A stretch of DNA of 64,000 bases, from positions 62,001 to 126,000 of the forward strand of contig NZ_LWMI01000005.1 in assembly GCF_001640365.1 (NCBI RefSeq). The letters run 5' to 3'. The notes beneath the pieces are model-generated. The model saw nothing but the letters and a program-made list of their open reading frames with translations, was not told the DNA's origin and made no database searches. The stretch comes from Candidatus Arsenophonus triatominarum (GTDB lineage Bacteria; Pseudomonadota; Gammaproteobacteria; Enterobacterales; Enterobacteriaceae). This document shows positions 34,431 through 45,880 of the stretch, one piece after another (position 1 is the first letter of the stretch; each line of letters begins with the position of its first letter). The translations under genes and the position numbers were made by a program.

Positions 34431-35447
34431 ACCTGAGTTCGGGATAAGAAATAAAGTGAAAGTCTTGCTATTCAAATAGTTGAATGCGCATATTTCGTTA
34501 AAATACTCTAACAATCTGGTTAAAGAGTAGAGCATTGTTAAACAATGATGGAAAATTTTACTGAACTTTATTGCCTGATGGATGATTTTTGTAAAGACTT
34601 CGAGCCAAAAATGCATGAAATTTAGCTGAATAACGGTAGTAAGCGTCGTAGACGGTCTACTCAGCTTTCATTGGCTGAAATGATGACACTGGCTGTTTTG
34701 TTTCATCAACTCCGATTCAGCCAATTCAAGGTATTTTATCTCTATCATATCCGTTTATATCTCAGGAAGGAATTTCCTAACTTGCCATCATATTCACGCT
34801 GCGTAGAGTTACTTCCGCGCAGTGCCTTAGCTTTAACGGCACTGTTTGAGTCAATTAAGGGAAAGTGCACGGGTCTGTCGGTTGCCGATTCTACTCCGAT
34901 AGCTGTGTGTGATAACTTACGGATCCGCCGGCATAAAGTCTTCGATGGGATAGCTGAACGAGGAAAAACCTCAACAGGTTGGTTCTTTGGTTTCAAACTT
35001 CATGTAATTATCAATCATTTGGGGGAAATACTCAGTTTTCGACTTACACCAGGAAACACAGAAGATCGGAAACCATTACCTGAGCTGATAAAAGATCTTT
35101 CTGGTTGTTTGTATGCGGATAAAGGGTATTTATCGGCTTCACTGAAACAGCAACTGAAAACAATGGGAATTAACCTTATAACGAATATCAAGAAGAAAAT
35201 TAAGCCTGTTGAACAGACTTGTTTCGACAAAGCCATCTTGCGTCATCGTTCTGTCATCGAAACGGTATTTGATGAGTTAAAAAATCTTTGTCAGATAGCG
35301 CATACGCGGCACCGCTCTCCTGCTAACTTTGTAGTGAATTTATTAGCCGGGCTGGTTGCATATTGTTTAATTCCATCTAAACCAAAGATACCTGTGGCAG
35401 GAACATATCTTCAAGCATAATTGATAATGCTTATCCCGAACTCAGGT
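34431..35447 (+). mobile_element. IS982-family element, full length
   Basis: 1,017 bp, inverted ends ACCTGAGTTCGGGATAAG, flanked by the direct repeat TATATAAATA (34421-34430 and 35448-35457). It lies between the truD and surE genes, which overlap in E. coli. Confidence 0.93.
34548..35420 (+). pseudogene. IS982 transposase with one early stop
   Basis: From ATG 34548 the frame is MENFTELYCLMDDFCKDFEP, and a TAG stops it after KMHEI (codon 26). From LSLAEMMTLAVLFHQLRFSQ onward it is open for 249 residues, with catalytic Asp in LSVADSTPIAVC, Asp in YADKGYLS and Glu in RHRSVIETVFDELK. One base change inactivates an otherwise complete gene. Confidence 0.85.
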
Positions 35448-35457
35448 TATATAAATA

Positions 35458-36238
35458 TAATAAGATTTAAAATTTAACAATTATGTTGTCAGTTTGTTTT
35501 TAAAGGCATTAAGCCTTCTTTTGCAATAAGCGGCATTAAGGCAAAATTTTTATTTTGCTATTATCAGTCAGATGTAACAGATTGCTTGCAACTCTTAATT
35601 AATAAATGCTGTTATTAACTAAAGTCAAAATAAAAGAGGCTGAAAATAGCTAATCAAATTTGCCCAATAGATTTTAAGATTAAGTGAAAATATTAGAATT
35701 CAACCGACAAAAGTTTAATAAAAAATTAGCGGTTAATACATTGGGCAGTGTTATTTCTGTTGTTGTAAAAAGTTAACTTGCTTATTTTGTTCGTTATTGA
35801 CCGGTAGTGTTGATAGTATTTAGTCAACAACTCTTTATACATTTTTAATATTTATTAGAAATTTTTTTTTATTGATTGATGTATTGCTAGTTAGATATTT
35901 GGTTAAGATAGTATTTTTATTGGATATTATTTTGGCTTATCTTATTTATGTTATTTAAAAATTGATAATTGTAATTAGATATTTTATTATTTTTCAGGTA
36001 GTTGTTAAAACAAACAAAATTATATTGTTATTTTATTATATTCACATACGCTAATATTAGACCTCCATTTTTCTATCGTAATTTGATGTGTTTTATTGTT
36101 ACTTAATGATATTCTTGCTGTAATCTATTATTGACGCTATTTTCAACCCATAATCTTTTTTTATCATAGATGATAATAGTTGGATAAAATAGCCTGGTTC
36201 TTAATATAACGTTCAATATAAATCAACGGGATACAATA
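35458..36238. other. Long AT-rich gap before surE
   Basis: About 780 bp with no open frame, RNA gene or IS end that I recognise. In relatives truD and surE overlap or touch, so this DNA is an addition or a fully eroded gene. It must now supply the promoter of the surE-pcm pair. Confidence 0.45.
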
Positions 36239-37000
36239 ATGCTAAGGATATTGCTAAGTAATGATGATGGTGTAACAGCAACTGGCATCCAAACGCTTGC
36301 TACTGCATTACGTAAACATTATTTCGTTCAGGTTGTTGCACCTGATAGAAACCGAAGTGGGGCATCAAACGCATTAACATTTCATAAACCATTACGAATA
36401 GCCAAGTTAGACAATGGAGACATCTCAGTACAAGGAACGCCAACGGATTGTGTTTATTTAGGCGTTAATCAGCTTATTCGACCCTCTCCTGAAATCGTCG
36501 TTTCGGGTATTAATCATGGCCCCAACCTAGGTGACGATGTTATTTATTCAGGTACCGTTGCAGCGGCGACAGAAGGACGTCATCTTGGTTTACCTGCACT
36601 TGCGGTTTCATTGAATGGTGAAACACACTACCAAACAGCAGCAGAAGTAACTTGTCATTTATTAAAATTATTACAGAAAACGCCATTAAAAGCGGGTAAT
36701 ATTCTTAATATTAATGTTCCTGATATTCCTTTATCGGAAATTAAAGGTTACAAAGTAACACGCTGTGGTAGTCGTCATGCAGCTCAAAAAGTTGATCCAT
36801 CTAAAGATCCAAGGGGCGATACGGTCTATTGGTTAGGGCCAGTTGGAGGAATATCTGATGCGGGTCCAGATACTGATTTTGCTGCAGTATCGGCGGGTTA
36901 TGTTTCTATTACACCATTACAAGTGGATTTAACTGCTCATAAGGATCAGCAAGTTGTTAAAGATTGGTTATTAAAAGCAGAGGCAAGTGAGGAATGCTAA
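36239..37000 (+). CDS. surE: 5'/3'-nucleotidase SurE
   Basis: 253 residues. A metal-dependent survival phosphatase acting on nucleoside monophosphates and short polyphosphate. The N-terminal metal site [13 protein letters not shown], the [10 protein letters not shown] loop, [20 protein letters not shown] and the C-terminal [17 protein letters not shown] are all intact. The last 7 bp overlap pcm, the normal coupling. Confidence 0.96.
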   Translation: MLRILLSNDDGVTATGIQTLATALRKHYFVQVVAPDRNRSGASNALTFHKPLRIAKLDNGDISVQGTPTDCVYLGVNQLIRPSPEIVVSGINHGPNLGDDVIYSGTVAAATEGRHLGLPALAVSLNGETHYQTAAEVTCHLLKLLQKTPLKAGNILNINVPDIPLSEIKGYKVTRCGSRHAAQKVDPSKDPRGDTVYWLGPVGGISDAGPDTDFAAVSAGYVSITPLQVDLTAHKDQQVVKDWLLKAEASEEC

Positions 37001-37620
37001 AACGGTCAATGAGAGATTTATTGACACAATTACGTCATCAAGGGATTAAAGATGAAGGTCTATTGGCAGCTATTGCAAAAGTTCCTCGTGAGCGTTTTGT
37101 CGATGAAGCACTTTCACATAAAGCTTATGAAAATATTCCTTTACCTATAGGTTTTTCTCAGACTATTTCGCAACCCTATATTGTTGCTCGTATGACAGAG
37201 TTACTTACGCTTTCTCCTTCGGATCATGTTTTAGAGATAGGCACAGGGTCGGGTTATCAAACAGCCATTTTAGCTCATCTTGTCGCGCGGGTTTTTTCGG
37301 TAGAACGGATCAAGGGACTACAATGGAATGCTAAACGTAGATTAAAACAACTTGATCTTCATAATATTTCAACCCGTCATGGCGATGGCTGGATGGGATG
37401 GGCTTCAAAGGGGCCTTTTGATGGAATCATTGTCACTGCGGCGCCGGCAGAACTCCCACTCGTGTTGCTTGAACAATTGAAAGATGGTGGCCGCATGGTA
37501 TTACCTGTCGGTGAGAAAAAACAGATGTTAAAAGTCATTAAACGTCAGGGTAATGATTTTCATGCTACAACGGTAGAGTCAGTGCGATTTGTTCCTTTAA
37601 TTCCTGGAAGTTTGGCATGA
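36994..37620 (+). CDS. pcm: Protein-L-isoaspartate O-methyltransferase
   Basis: 208 residues. Uses S-adenosylmethionine to start repair of isoaspartate damage in aged proteins. SAM-binding motif [17 protein letters not shown], the upstream [15 protein letters not shown] substrate loop, [13 protein letters not shown] and the C-terminal RFVPLIPG are present. Start overlaps surE by 7 bp. Confidence 0.96.
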   Translation: MLKRSMRDLLTQLRHQGIKDEGLLAAIAKVPRERFVDEALSHKAYENIPLPIGFSQTISQPYIVARMTELLTLSPSDHVLEIGTGSGYQTAILAHLVARVFSVERIKGLQWNAKRRLKQLDLHNISTRHGDGWMGWASKGPFDGIIVTAAPAELPLVLLEQLKDGGRMVLPVGEKKQMLKVIKRQGNDFHATTVESVRFVPLIPGSLA

Positions 37621-37775
37621 AATAGGTAATATTTTAGCGATAGATAATTTAAGGTTTTATTAATCTCTGCTTTAAGTAAGCATAATAATTTATTATTTAG
37701 CTATTGCAATAAATTGTCGATCATGACTTACATTATCGATTTTTATTCAAGATTTATCTTCATGGGAGAAGAAGT

Positions 37776-38840
37776 ATGAATTTTAACAGCCCAAAATTTG
37801 CTATTCGATGGGCAACTATCTGTATAATAACAGGCACAGTGTTAATAGGGTGCTCGACACCATATCATCCAGCAGCGCCAATTAGTAGTGTCCAAGATAG
37901 TAGCCGCCCAATTGATACTTATCCTGCTGTCAATACATCATCAAAAAATACGCCAATACCCTCTTCTCCTAAAAATATTTCTGTTAGTAATCAAAATAAT
38001 AGTATAAATAAGCCGGTATATCAGCCAGTGATACCAGCACCTAAGACTAACACCGATGGTCGAATAATTTATAACCGAAATTATGATAATATCCAAAAAG
38101 GAAGCTATAGTGGTAACACCTATACTGTTAAACGAGGTGATACGCTGTTTTATATTGCTTGGATAACAGGCAATGATTATCGTGATCTAGCGCAACGTAA
38201 TAAAATTGCAGAACCTTATAGTTTAAATATTGGGCAAGTACTTAATATTGGTAGTAGTTCTACCGACTCAGAAATGGTAGTTGCTAATCGTACTCCGAAT
38301 ACTAACAATACAAATGTTGATTCTCAGTCAACTAATGCGTATGCTTCATCTGTCAGTAAGCAAAATTCAGGAAAGATGTTACCGAGAGCATCCAAGCCAC
38401 TAACACCTTCTACGCCGCCCGCAACAACAGCATCTTCGGGGTTAAATAGTAACAGCGTAGTCAATACAGTAGGTAAGTGGCGCTGGCCGGCCGAAGGGAA
38501 AGTGATTGAATCTTTTTCTGCTGTGAAGCGCGGAAATAAAGGTGTTGATATTGCCGGATCGCGCGGTCAACCTGTTTTTGCAACTACAGCAGGAAAAGTG
38601 GTTTATTCTGGAAATGCATTACGTGGATATGGAAATCTTATAATAATAAAACATAACGATGACTATCTGAGTGCCTATGCTCACAATGATACTATATTAG
38701 TTCGTGATCAACAGGAGGTTCAGGCAGGGCAAAAGATTGCCACTATGGGTAGCACCGGTACAAGTTCGGTAAGATTACATTTTGAAATTCGTTACAAGGG
38801 AAAATCAGTAAACCCGTTGCGTTATCTTTCGCAACGATAA
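37776..38840 (+). CDS. nlpD: Lipoprotein NlpD, amidase activator
   Basis: 354 residues. Lipoprotein signal with lipobox LIGC (Cys26), a low-complexity Ser/Asn/Pro linker, a LysM domain (YTVKRGDTLFYIAWITGNDY) and a C-terminal LytM domain. The LytM metal site is degenerate (GNKGVDIAG has no first His), as in E. coli NlpD, which activates the amidase AmiC instead of cutting the wall itself. The body of nlpD normally contains the main rpoS promoter, and the 55-bp gap to rpoS keeps that layout. Confidence 0.94.
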   Translation: MNFNSPKFAIRWATICIITGTVLIGCSTPYHPAAPISSVQDSSRPIDTYPAVNTSSKNTPIPSSPKNISVSNQNNSINKPVYQPVIPAPKTNTDGRIIYNRNYDNIQKGSYSGNTYTVKRGDTLFYIAWITGNDYRDLAQRNKIAEPYSLNIGQVLNIGSSSTDSEMVVANRTPNTNNTNVDSQSTNAYASSVSKQNSGKMLPRASKPLTPSTPPATTASSGLNSNSVVNTVGKWRWPAEGKVIESFSAVKRGNKGVDIAGSRGQPVFATTAGKVVYSGNALRGYGNLIIIKHNDDYLSAYAHNDTILVRDQQEVQAGQKIATMGSTGTSSVRLHFEIRYKGKSVNPLRYLSQR

Positions 38841-38895
38841 CTTGGACAGATTGCTTGTCAATGTTGTCTGCATTATCAATGGGTAGGAGTGACTG

Positions 38896-39885
38896 ATGAG
38901 CCAAAATTCGCTAAAAGTTAACGAGTTATATGACGATTTAGACGAAACTAGCATGGATGCGGAAGCTTTCGATGAAAGCTTGCTAAAAGAAGAGGACTTA
39001 AATCTAGAGCAAGATGATGATTCAGATTTATTTCAGAATATTAATCAACGTGTTCTAGATGCAACTCAGCTTTATCTTGGTGAGATTGGATATTCACCTC
39101 TTCTGACAGCGAAAGAAGAAGTATTTTATGCAAGGCGCGCTTTACGTGGTGATGCAGCATCACGTCAGCGTATGATTGAGAGTAATTTACGTTTGGTTGT
39201 AAAAATTTCTCGTCGCTATAGTAATCGAGGTCTTGCCCTACTGGATCTGATTGAAGAAGGCAATCTTGGATTAATTCGGGCGGTTGAAAAATTTGATCCG
39301 GAAAAGGGTTTTCGTTTTTCAACTTATGCAACATGGTGGATCCGCCAAACTATTGAACGAGCAATTATGAATCAGACGCGAATTATCCGCTTACCGATTC
39401 ATATCGTTAAAGAGTTAAATGTTTATTTGCGTATTGCAAGAGAATTGGCTCAGAAACTTGATCATGAGCCAAGTGCCGAAGAAATTGCAGAACGCTTAGA
39501 CAAACCGGTGGATGATGTTAGCCGGATGTTACGGCTAAATGAGCGGATTTCTTCTGTTGATACTCCAATCGGTGGTGATTCAGATAAAGTGTTACTTGAT
39601 GTGTTATCTGATGATAACGATTCAGGGCCAGAAGGAACTATCCAAGCTAACAATATGAAAGAAAGTATTGTTAAATGGCTGTTTGAACTTAATGCAAAAC
39701 AGCGTGAAGTATTAGTGCGCCGCTTTGGTTTATTAGGTTATGAATCGGAAACGTTAGAAGAGGTGGGGCGAGAGATTGGTCTTACTAGAGAACGTGTTCG
39801 TCAGATACAGGTTGAAGGTTTGCGCCGATTAAAAGATATTTTGCATAATCAAGGTCTTAGTATGGAATCTTTCTTTAAGACCTAA
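38896..39885 (+). CDS. rpoS: RNA polymerase sigma factor RpoS (sigma-38)
   Basis: 329 residues, full length. Stationary-phase and general-stress sigma factor. Region 1.2 ([16 protein letters not shown]), region 2 ([20 protein letters not shown] and [17 protein letters not shown]), region 3 and region 4 HTH ([20 protein letters not shown]) are all intact. The acidic N-terminal extension is a little longer than a typical start. After the inversion is undone it lies on the other strand, converging on mutS and miaE. Confidence 0.97.
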   Translation: MSQNSLKVNELYDDLDETSMDAEAFDESLLKEEDLNLEQDDDSDLFQNINQRVLDATQLYLGEIGYSPLLTAKEEVFYARRALRGDAASRQRMIESNLRLVVKISRRYSNRGLALLDLIEEGNLGLIRAVEKFDPEKGFRFSTYATWWIRQTIERAIMNQTRIIRLPIHIVKELNVYLRIARELAQKLDHEPSAEEIAERLDKPVDDVSRMLRLNERISSVDTPIGGDSDKVLLDVLSDDNDSGPEGTIQANNMKESIVKWLFELNAKQREVLVRRFGLLGYESETLEEVGREIGLTRERVRQIQVEGLRRLKDILHNQGLSMESFFKT

Positions 39886-39913
39886 TATCTTTTCAAGATC
39901 GTTAATATTAAGT

Positions 39914-39939
39914 AAGGTGGGAGGAAAACCCACCTTTTT
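39914..39939. terminator. Terminator after rpoS, shared with miaE
   Basis: Stem AAGGTGGG (39914-39921) / CCCACCTT (39929-39936), followed by TTT on the top strand. It lies between the rpoS stop (39885) and the miaE stop (39948, opposite strand), so it can serve both convergent genes. Confidence 0.85.
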
Positions 39940-39947
39940 GTTTGACA

Positions 39948-40196
39948 TCAGGCGGGAACGCCACTGTGAAATTTAAAATCGCTATCCGGCGTTTGGATCA
40001 ATTCAGCCTCGATGTTAGCAAAATATTCGATCCGCTGCTGAATATTTTCGCTAGAAATAGCTTGTGCTAAAACTAAATAATCTTGATAGTGGCGAAATTC
40101 TGATCTGAGTAGTGAAATATAGAATTTAGCTAAGGGTGTTTCAAGATGAGGAGCGAGTTTAGCAAAACGCTCGCAAGAGCGCGCTTCGATATAAGC
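39948..40196 (-). pseudogene. miaE: miaE, 3' half
   Basis: The reverse strand reads AYIEARSCERFAKLAPHLET, then PLAKFYISLLRSEFRHYQDY (third di-iron ligand pair, E..H) and the C-terminal PDSDFKFHSGVPA. It is the continuation of the 5' half at 8723-9248. It begins with the 7-bp target copy GCTTATA (40190-40196 here) next to an IS481 end. Both halves are intact sequence apart from the insertion, so the break and the inversion are recent. Confidence 0.9.
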
Positions 40197-41231
40197 TGTA
40201 TTAGTCTTAACTTAATCCGACAATTCTGATTTAAAAAAGAGCGTTACCGGTTTTAATTAACATCATTAGATAATTAAATAAAAGGTAATTCTATGTATCA
40301 AACAAATAATCCTATCATCAAACATAAAGTCGGGTTACTTAACCTCGCTGAAGAGCTTAATAACGTCTCAAAAGCCTGTAAGATTATGGGGGTATCCCGA
40401 GATACGTTTTATCGCTACCAGGAACTTGTTAACGATGGTGGGATAGACGCTTTAATTAATCAAAATCGACGGGTGCCTAACGTAAAAAATAGAGTAGATG
40501 AACAGATTGAAAGCGCTGTAGTCGAGTATGCGATTGAATACCCTGCACACGGTCAACACCGCAGTAGTAATGAACTAAGAAAAAAAGGCATTTTTGTTTC
40601 GGGGAGTGGCGTTCGCTCTATTTGGCTGCGCCATAATCTCGAAAATTTTACAAAACGCCTAAAAGCGCTTGAAGATAAAATCGCAACAGAAGGAATTATC
40701 CTGTCAGAATCACAAATCAGTGCTTTAGAAAAGAAAGCGCAAGATGATGAAGCCTGTGGTGAGATTGAAACAGCGCATCCAGGTTATCTGGGTTCACAAG
40801 ATACTTTTTATGTCGGTCATTTAAAAGGCGTTGGTCGTGTTTATCAACAAACTTACATTGATACTTACAGTAAAGTCGTTCATTGTAAGCTTTACACAAC
40901 AAAAAGCGCGATAACGGCGGCAGATTTATTAAATGACAAGGTTCTCCCTTTTTATTCCCAGCATGGGTTACCGGTGTTACGTATACTGACACGGACAGAG
41001 GCAGTGAGTATTGTGGTAAAGTTGAACATCACGATTATCAACTTTATCTCGCTATCAATGATATTGATCATACAAAAACTAAAGCTCGTTCACCTCAAAC
41101 TAATGGGATTTGTGAACGCTTTCATAAAACTGTATTACAAGAGTTCTATCAGGTGGCTTTTCGTAAGAAAATCTATAGGGCTTTAAATGAATTACAAGCT
41201 GATTTAGATAAATGGTTAGCGGAATATAATA
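40197..41231 (+). mobile_element. IS481-family element, 5' part
   Basis: Starts TGTATTAGTCTTAACTTAAT and runs to a TA where IS630 copy F begins. The missing last 163 bp are at 9249-9411. Confidence 0.9.
40293..41231 (+). pseudogene. IS481 transposase, split and frameshifted
   Basis: The N-terminal HTH (LNNVSKACKIMGVSRDTFYR) and the beginning of the integrase core are open from 40293. After PVLRILT two extra bases (CTGACACGGACAG where other copies have CTGACGGACAG) shift the frame, so the DRGSEYCGKVEHHDY segment with a catalytic Asp is lost. It is further cut by IS630 F at 41232. Confidence 0.85.
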
Positions 41232-42112
41232 TAGCTAGGCGACTTAATTTTGATTACAAGGTGTGTTATGAGTTATACAATTGATTTTCGACGTAAAGTA
41301 ATATCTGTAAGGAAAGCCGAAGGTTTAACAATTCGAGAAACTGCGAAACAATTCCGTATTGGAAAAGCGTCTTTAGTACGTTGGCTTAAACGACCAGAGC
41401 CAAAAAATTCAACGCCACGTAAGAGGAAGCTCGATAAAAATGCTTTAGCAAAAGATGTGGAACAGTATCCAGATGCTTACCAAAAGGAACGGGCAGAGCG
41501 ATTCGGTGTTTGTAAAAAGACTATTTGGCAATCCCTTAAAAAGCTGGGATTAACCTATAAAAAAAACTCTATTCCATCCAAAAACCAACGAAAGCGACAG
41601 GCTGGCACATCAGCAAAAAAGACAACAGTATGAAAAAAAAGATAAATCTGTTGTTTTTATTGATGAAAGTGGTTTTTCACATGACACTCCACGAACTCAC
41701 GGCTATTCCCCAAAAGGTCACCGTTGTTTTGGCCTGAAAAACTGGGGTGCTAAGGGAAGAACAAATGTTATTGGCGCTTTATTGGGAACAACCCTTTTTG
41801 CTATCGGATTATTTGATTGCAATATTAACCGTGATGTTTTTTATGTTTGGATCACAAAAATATTGCTCCCAGAACTTCCTGAAAATTCTGTTATTTTTAT
41901 GGACAACGCTAGCTTTCACAAAGGTAAGAATATTGAACAGGCAATTATAAACGCAGGACACCAGATAGAATATTTGCCTGTGTATTCACCAGATTTAAAT
42001 CCTATAGAACATAAATGGTCTCAAGCTAAACGTAAAAAGATGGAAACAGGATGCACTATCGATGACCTGTTTTTAATACATATGCTGTAATCAAAATTAA
42101 GTCGCCTAGCTA
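41232..42112 (+). mobile_element. IS630-family element, copy F (inversion endpoint)
   Basis: 881 bp, TA at 41230-41231 and 42113-42114. The left flank is IS481 5' part and the right flank is IS701-like 3' half, the exact complements of copy B's flanks. Confidence 0.95.
41250..42090 (+). CDS. IS630 transposase, copy F (two frames)
   Basis: OrfA 41250-41633, catalytic orfB to 42090, both open. It belongs to the sub-lineage with AACCGTGATG in orfB, while copy B has AATCGTGATG. Confidence 0.85.
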
Positions 42113-42651
42113 TACCAGAAGCGGTAGTGATGGATGCCTGGTATTCTAGCCTGGATAATCTGAAGTCAATTCGCTCTCATGGTTGGGTCTGGGTAACCAC
42201 GCTGAGGAAAAACAGGATTGTTAACCATAACAAACAACTGAACAAGTTAGACATCTCAGAGAAGTAACTCCAATACACTTACGAGGCTACGGTTGGGTGA
42301 CTGTTTTCAAATTTACAGCCAAAAACGGCCGTATTGATTACAGAGTAACAAACAAAGACAATCCCACCCGTCAATACGTCAAATCTATCATGGATGCCCG
42401 TTGGTCTGTTGAAGTTTATCATCGAAGAAGTTAAACAAAATTGTGGTATTGAACGCTGCCAGGCTCGCACGAGCAGGGCACAAAGAAATCATATTTTTCT
42501 CGCTATTTCTGCGTGGTTTGAACAACATAAACGTCGTATATCTGAAAAAATAATCCTTTATCAACAAAATTGGGACGTAATCAAAAATGATATTACTGAG
42601 CACATCCGTGTTTTATTAGCGTACCCAAATTAGTTTTGTGCGAAACTCGTG
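42113..42651 (+). mobile_element. IS701-like element, 3' half
   Basis: Continues the transposase of 10293-10817 from PEAVVMDAWYSSLDNLKSIR through the Glu-bearing SIMDARWSVEV to the natural stop after RVLLAYPN (a frameshift is present near 42262). Ends with TTTTGTGCGAAACTCGTG, then TTAAA (42652-42656), the same 5 bp that flank the other half. The gap to the next MITE (42657-42830) is non-coding. Confidence 0.88.
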
Positions 42652-42830
42652 TTAAATACTGATTTAAGGTCTGATAAGTGAAAAATGTTTTGAATTTAAA
42701 AATCATTGTAATCTAAATTACTCTATTTATATAATTAAAGTGATTTTGATAGCATTTATTATTAGAAATTAGATAACAATTTAGTTATAACATAATTCAG
42801 AAATTGAGATTTTAATAAACTTCATTATGT

Positions 42831-43023
42831 CACGAGTTTCGCACCAATAAAAAAACGTTCATATTTTTAAGTTTAATTCAGCATAATATATAAATAGACA
42901 AAATCTTATAAATTAAAAGCAACTTATTGTAATTTAAACAAATTTATACGTTTTAGTAACTTGCAAATTAACCATTGCTTTTAAGCCATTTCTGGAATTT
43001 TATATGCCTGTGCGAAACTTGTG
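42831..43023 (+). repeat. MITE copy before rlmD
   Basis: 193 bp, perfect duplication TATGT on both sides (42826-42830, 43024-43028). One change in the right end (AACTTGTG). The 300 bp after it, up to 43319, show no gene. Confidence 0.92.
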
Positions 43024-43745
43024 TATGTTATAAATTTATAACATTATTTAGCAATATTATATTGGTTTATTTGATTTTTGAGAATTTATTTCATTTTTTT
43101 TTATTTTTTTACAAAAATAAAAAAATCTATTGTTTTATTTCTTTAAATTACAAATAATTAATAATTTAATGGTGGATAATTTACATCAATTGTTTCGAGA
43201 TGTGATACTATTCTTCATCCTCATTGAGAAAATGAATAAAGTGAACTTAATTTTCCGATAATATATGAGATGGCAGTTTCTTTGTTAATAGACTAACAAA
43301 ATTTTATACCTTTAATGATATGGTACAATTTTATTCTTCAAAACAGCGTAAAGTTAAATCCGATAATTTGGCAGTAATAGCTGAAAGTCTTGATGTTAAG
43401 GGTCAAGGTGTAGCGCATTATCAAGGAAAAATAATTTTTATTACTGATTTACTTCCTGGTGAGCAAGCACAAATTCAACTTACAGAAGAGAAAAGGTAAT
43501 TTGCCAAGGCAAAAATGAGCAAACGATTGACTGATAGTCTTGATCGGGTGGCGCCTTTTTGTCGTCATTTTGGCATCTGTGGTGGTTTTCAACAACAACA
43601 TGTGACGCCGGCTCTTCAACGTGCTGCGAAAATCAGTAGGTTAGAATTTATTTCAACGTGAAACGGGCAGTGCGGTAAAATCATTGCCAGTTATTGCAGG
43701 TAGTGAGTATGGATATCGCCGTAGAGCGCGGTTTGGTCTTCAATA

Positions 43746-44626
43746 TAGCTAGGCGACTTAATTTTGATTACAAGGTGTGTTATGAGTTATACAATTGATT
43801 TTCGACGTAAAGTAATATCTGTAAGGAAAGCCGAAGGTTTAACAATTCGAGAAACTGCGAAACAATTCCGTATTGGAAAAGCGTCTTTAGTACGTTGGCT
43901 TAAACGACCAGAGCCAAAAAATTCAACGCCACGTAAGAGGAAGCTCGATAAAAATGCTTTAGCAAAAGATGTGGAACAGTATCCAGATGCTTACCAAAAG
44001 GAACGGGCAGAGCGATTCGGTGTTTGTAAAAAGACTATTTGGCAATCCCTTAAAAAGCTGGGATTAACCTATAAAAAAAACTCTATTCCATCCAAAAACC
44101 AACGAAAGCGACAGGCTGGCACATCAGCAAAAAAGACAACAGTATGAAAAAAAAGATAAATCTGTTGTTTTTATTGATGAAAGTGGTTTTTCACATGACA
44201 CTCCACGAACTCACGGCTATTCCCCAAAAGGTCACCGTTGTTTTGGCCTGAAAAACTGGGGTGCTAAGGGAAGAACAAATGTTATTGGCGCTTTATTGGG
44301 AACAACCCTTTTTGCTATCGGATTATTTGATTGCAATATTAATCGTGATGTTTTTTATGTTTGGATCACAAAAATATTGCTCCCAGAACTTCCTGAAAAT
44401 TCTGTTATTTTTATGGACAACGCTAGCTTTCACAAAGGTAAGAATATTGAACAGGCAATTATAAACGCAGGACACCAGATAGAATATTTGCCTGTGTATT
44501 CACCAGATTTAAATCCTATAGAACATAAATGGTCTCAAGCTAAACGTAAAAAGATGGAAACAGGATGCACTATCGATGACCTGTTTTTAATACATATGCT
44601 GTAATCAAAATTAAGTCGCCTAGCTA
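43746..44626 (+). mobile_element. IS630-family element, copy G (in rlmD)
   Basis: 881 bp, TA duplication (43744-43745, 44627-44628). Flanks rejoin in frame. Confidence 0.95.
43764..44604 (+). CDS. IS630 transposase, copy G (two frames)
   Basis: OrfA 43764-44147, catalytic orfB to 44604; no lesion seen. Confidence 0.85.
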
Positions 44627-44691
44627 TACCAGCATGCAGAGCGTCGTTTACGCATGGGATTTCGTCAGAGCCAATGTAGAGCTGAAAATGT

Positions 44692-45880
44692 TGTATTAGT
44701 CTTAACTTAATCCGACAATTCTGATTTAAAAAAGAGCGTTACCGGTTTTAATTAACATCATTAGATAATTAAATAAAAGGTAATTCTATGTATCAAACAA
44801 ATAATCCTATCACAAACATAAAGTCGGGTTACTTAACCTCGCTGAAGAGCTTAATAACGTCTCAAAAGCCTGTAAGATTATGGGGGTATCCCGAGATACG
44901 TTTTATCGCTACCAGGAACTTGTTAACGATGGTGGGATAGACGCTTTAATTAATCAAAATCGACGGGTGCCTAACGTAAAAAATAGAGTAGATGAACAGA
45001 TTGAAAGCGCTGTAGTCGAGTATGCGATTGAATACCCTGCACACGATCAACACCGCAGTAGTAATGAACTAAGAAAAAAAGGCATTTTTGTTTCGGGGAG
45101 TGGCGTTCGCTCTATTTGGCTGCGCCATAATCTCGAAAATTTTACAAAACGCCTAAAAGCGCTTGAAGATAAAATCGCAACAGAAGGAATTATCCTGTCA
45201 GAATCACAAATCAGTGTTCTAGAAAAGAAAGCGCAAGATGATGAAGCCTGTGGTGAGATTGAAACAGCGCAGGTTATCTGGGTTCACAAGATACTTTTTA
45301 TGTCGGTCATTTAAAAGGAGTTGGTCGTGTTTATCAACAAACTTACATTGATACTTACAGTAAAGTCGTTCATTGTAAGCTTTACACAACAAAAAGCGCG
45401 ATAACGGCGGCAGATTTATTAAATGACAAGGTTCTCCCTTTTTATTCCTAGCATGGGTTACCAGTGTTACGTATACTGACGGACAGAGGCAGTGAGTATT
45501 GTGGTAAAGTTGAACATCACGATTATCAACTTTATCTCGCTATCAATGATATTGATCATACAAAAACTAAAGCTCGTTCACCTCAAACTAATGGGATTTG
45601 TGAACGCTTTCATAAAACTGTATTACAAGAGTTCTATCAGGTGGCTTTTCGTAAGAAAATCTATAGGGCTTTAAATGAATTACAAGCTGATTTAGATAAA
45701 TGGTTAGCGGAATATAATAACCAACGCACTCATCAAGGAAAAATGTGTTGCGGTCGAACTCCTATGGCAACTTTACACGATGGAAAACAACTTTGGAGAG
45801 AGAAAGATTTAAATCAAATTTAACCTGACAGGTACTGTATAAATAACCGGTAACTGTCAGATTAAGTCTGAGCTACTACA
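44692..45880 (+). mobile_element. IS481-family element in rlmD
   Basis: 1,189 bp with both ends, TGTATTAGTCTTAAC and AAGTCTGAGCTACTACA. The flanks AAAATGT and TATTAAC do not match, and rlmD sequence is missing across the junction, so an adjacent deletion followed insertion. Confidence 0.9.
44880..45823 (+). pseudogene. IS481 transposase with several lesions
   Basis: One-base loss near 44811 (ATCACAAAC for ATCATCAAAC) breaks the N-terminus. A further loss at 45271 (CAGCGCAGG) and a TAG at about 45449 (TTCCTAGCATGGG) break the core. The C-terminal half from 45464 (LTDRGSEYCGKVEHHDY, SPQTNGICERFHKTVLQEFY) holds two of the catalytic residues and is open to its natural stop. Confidence 0.85.
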
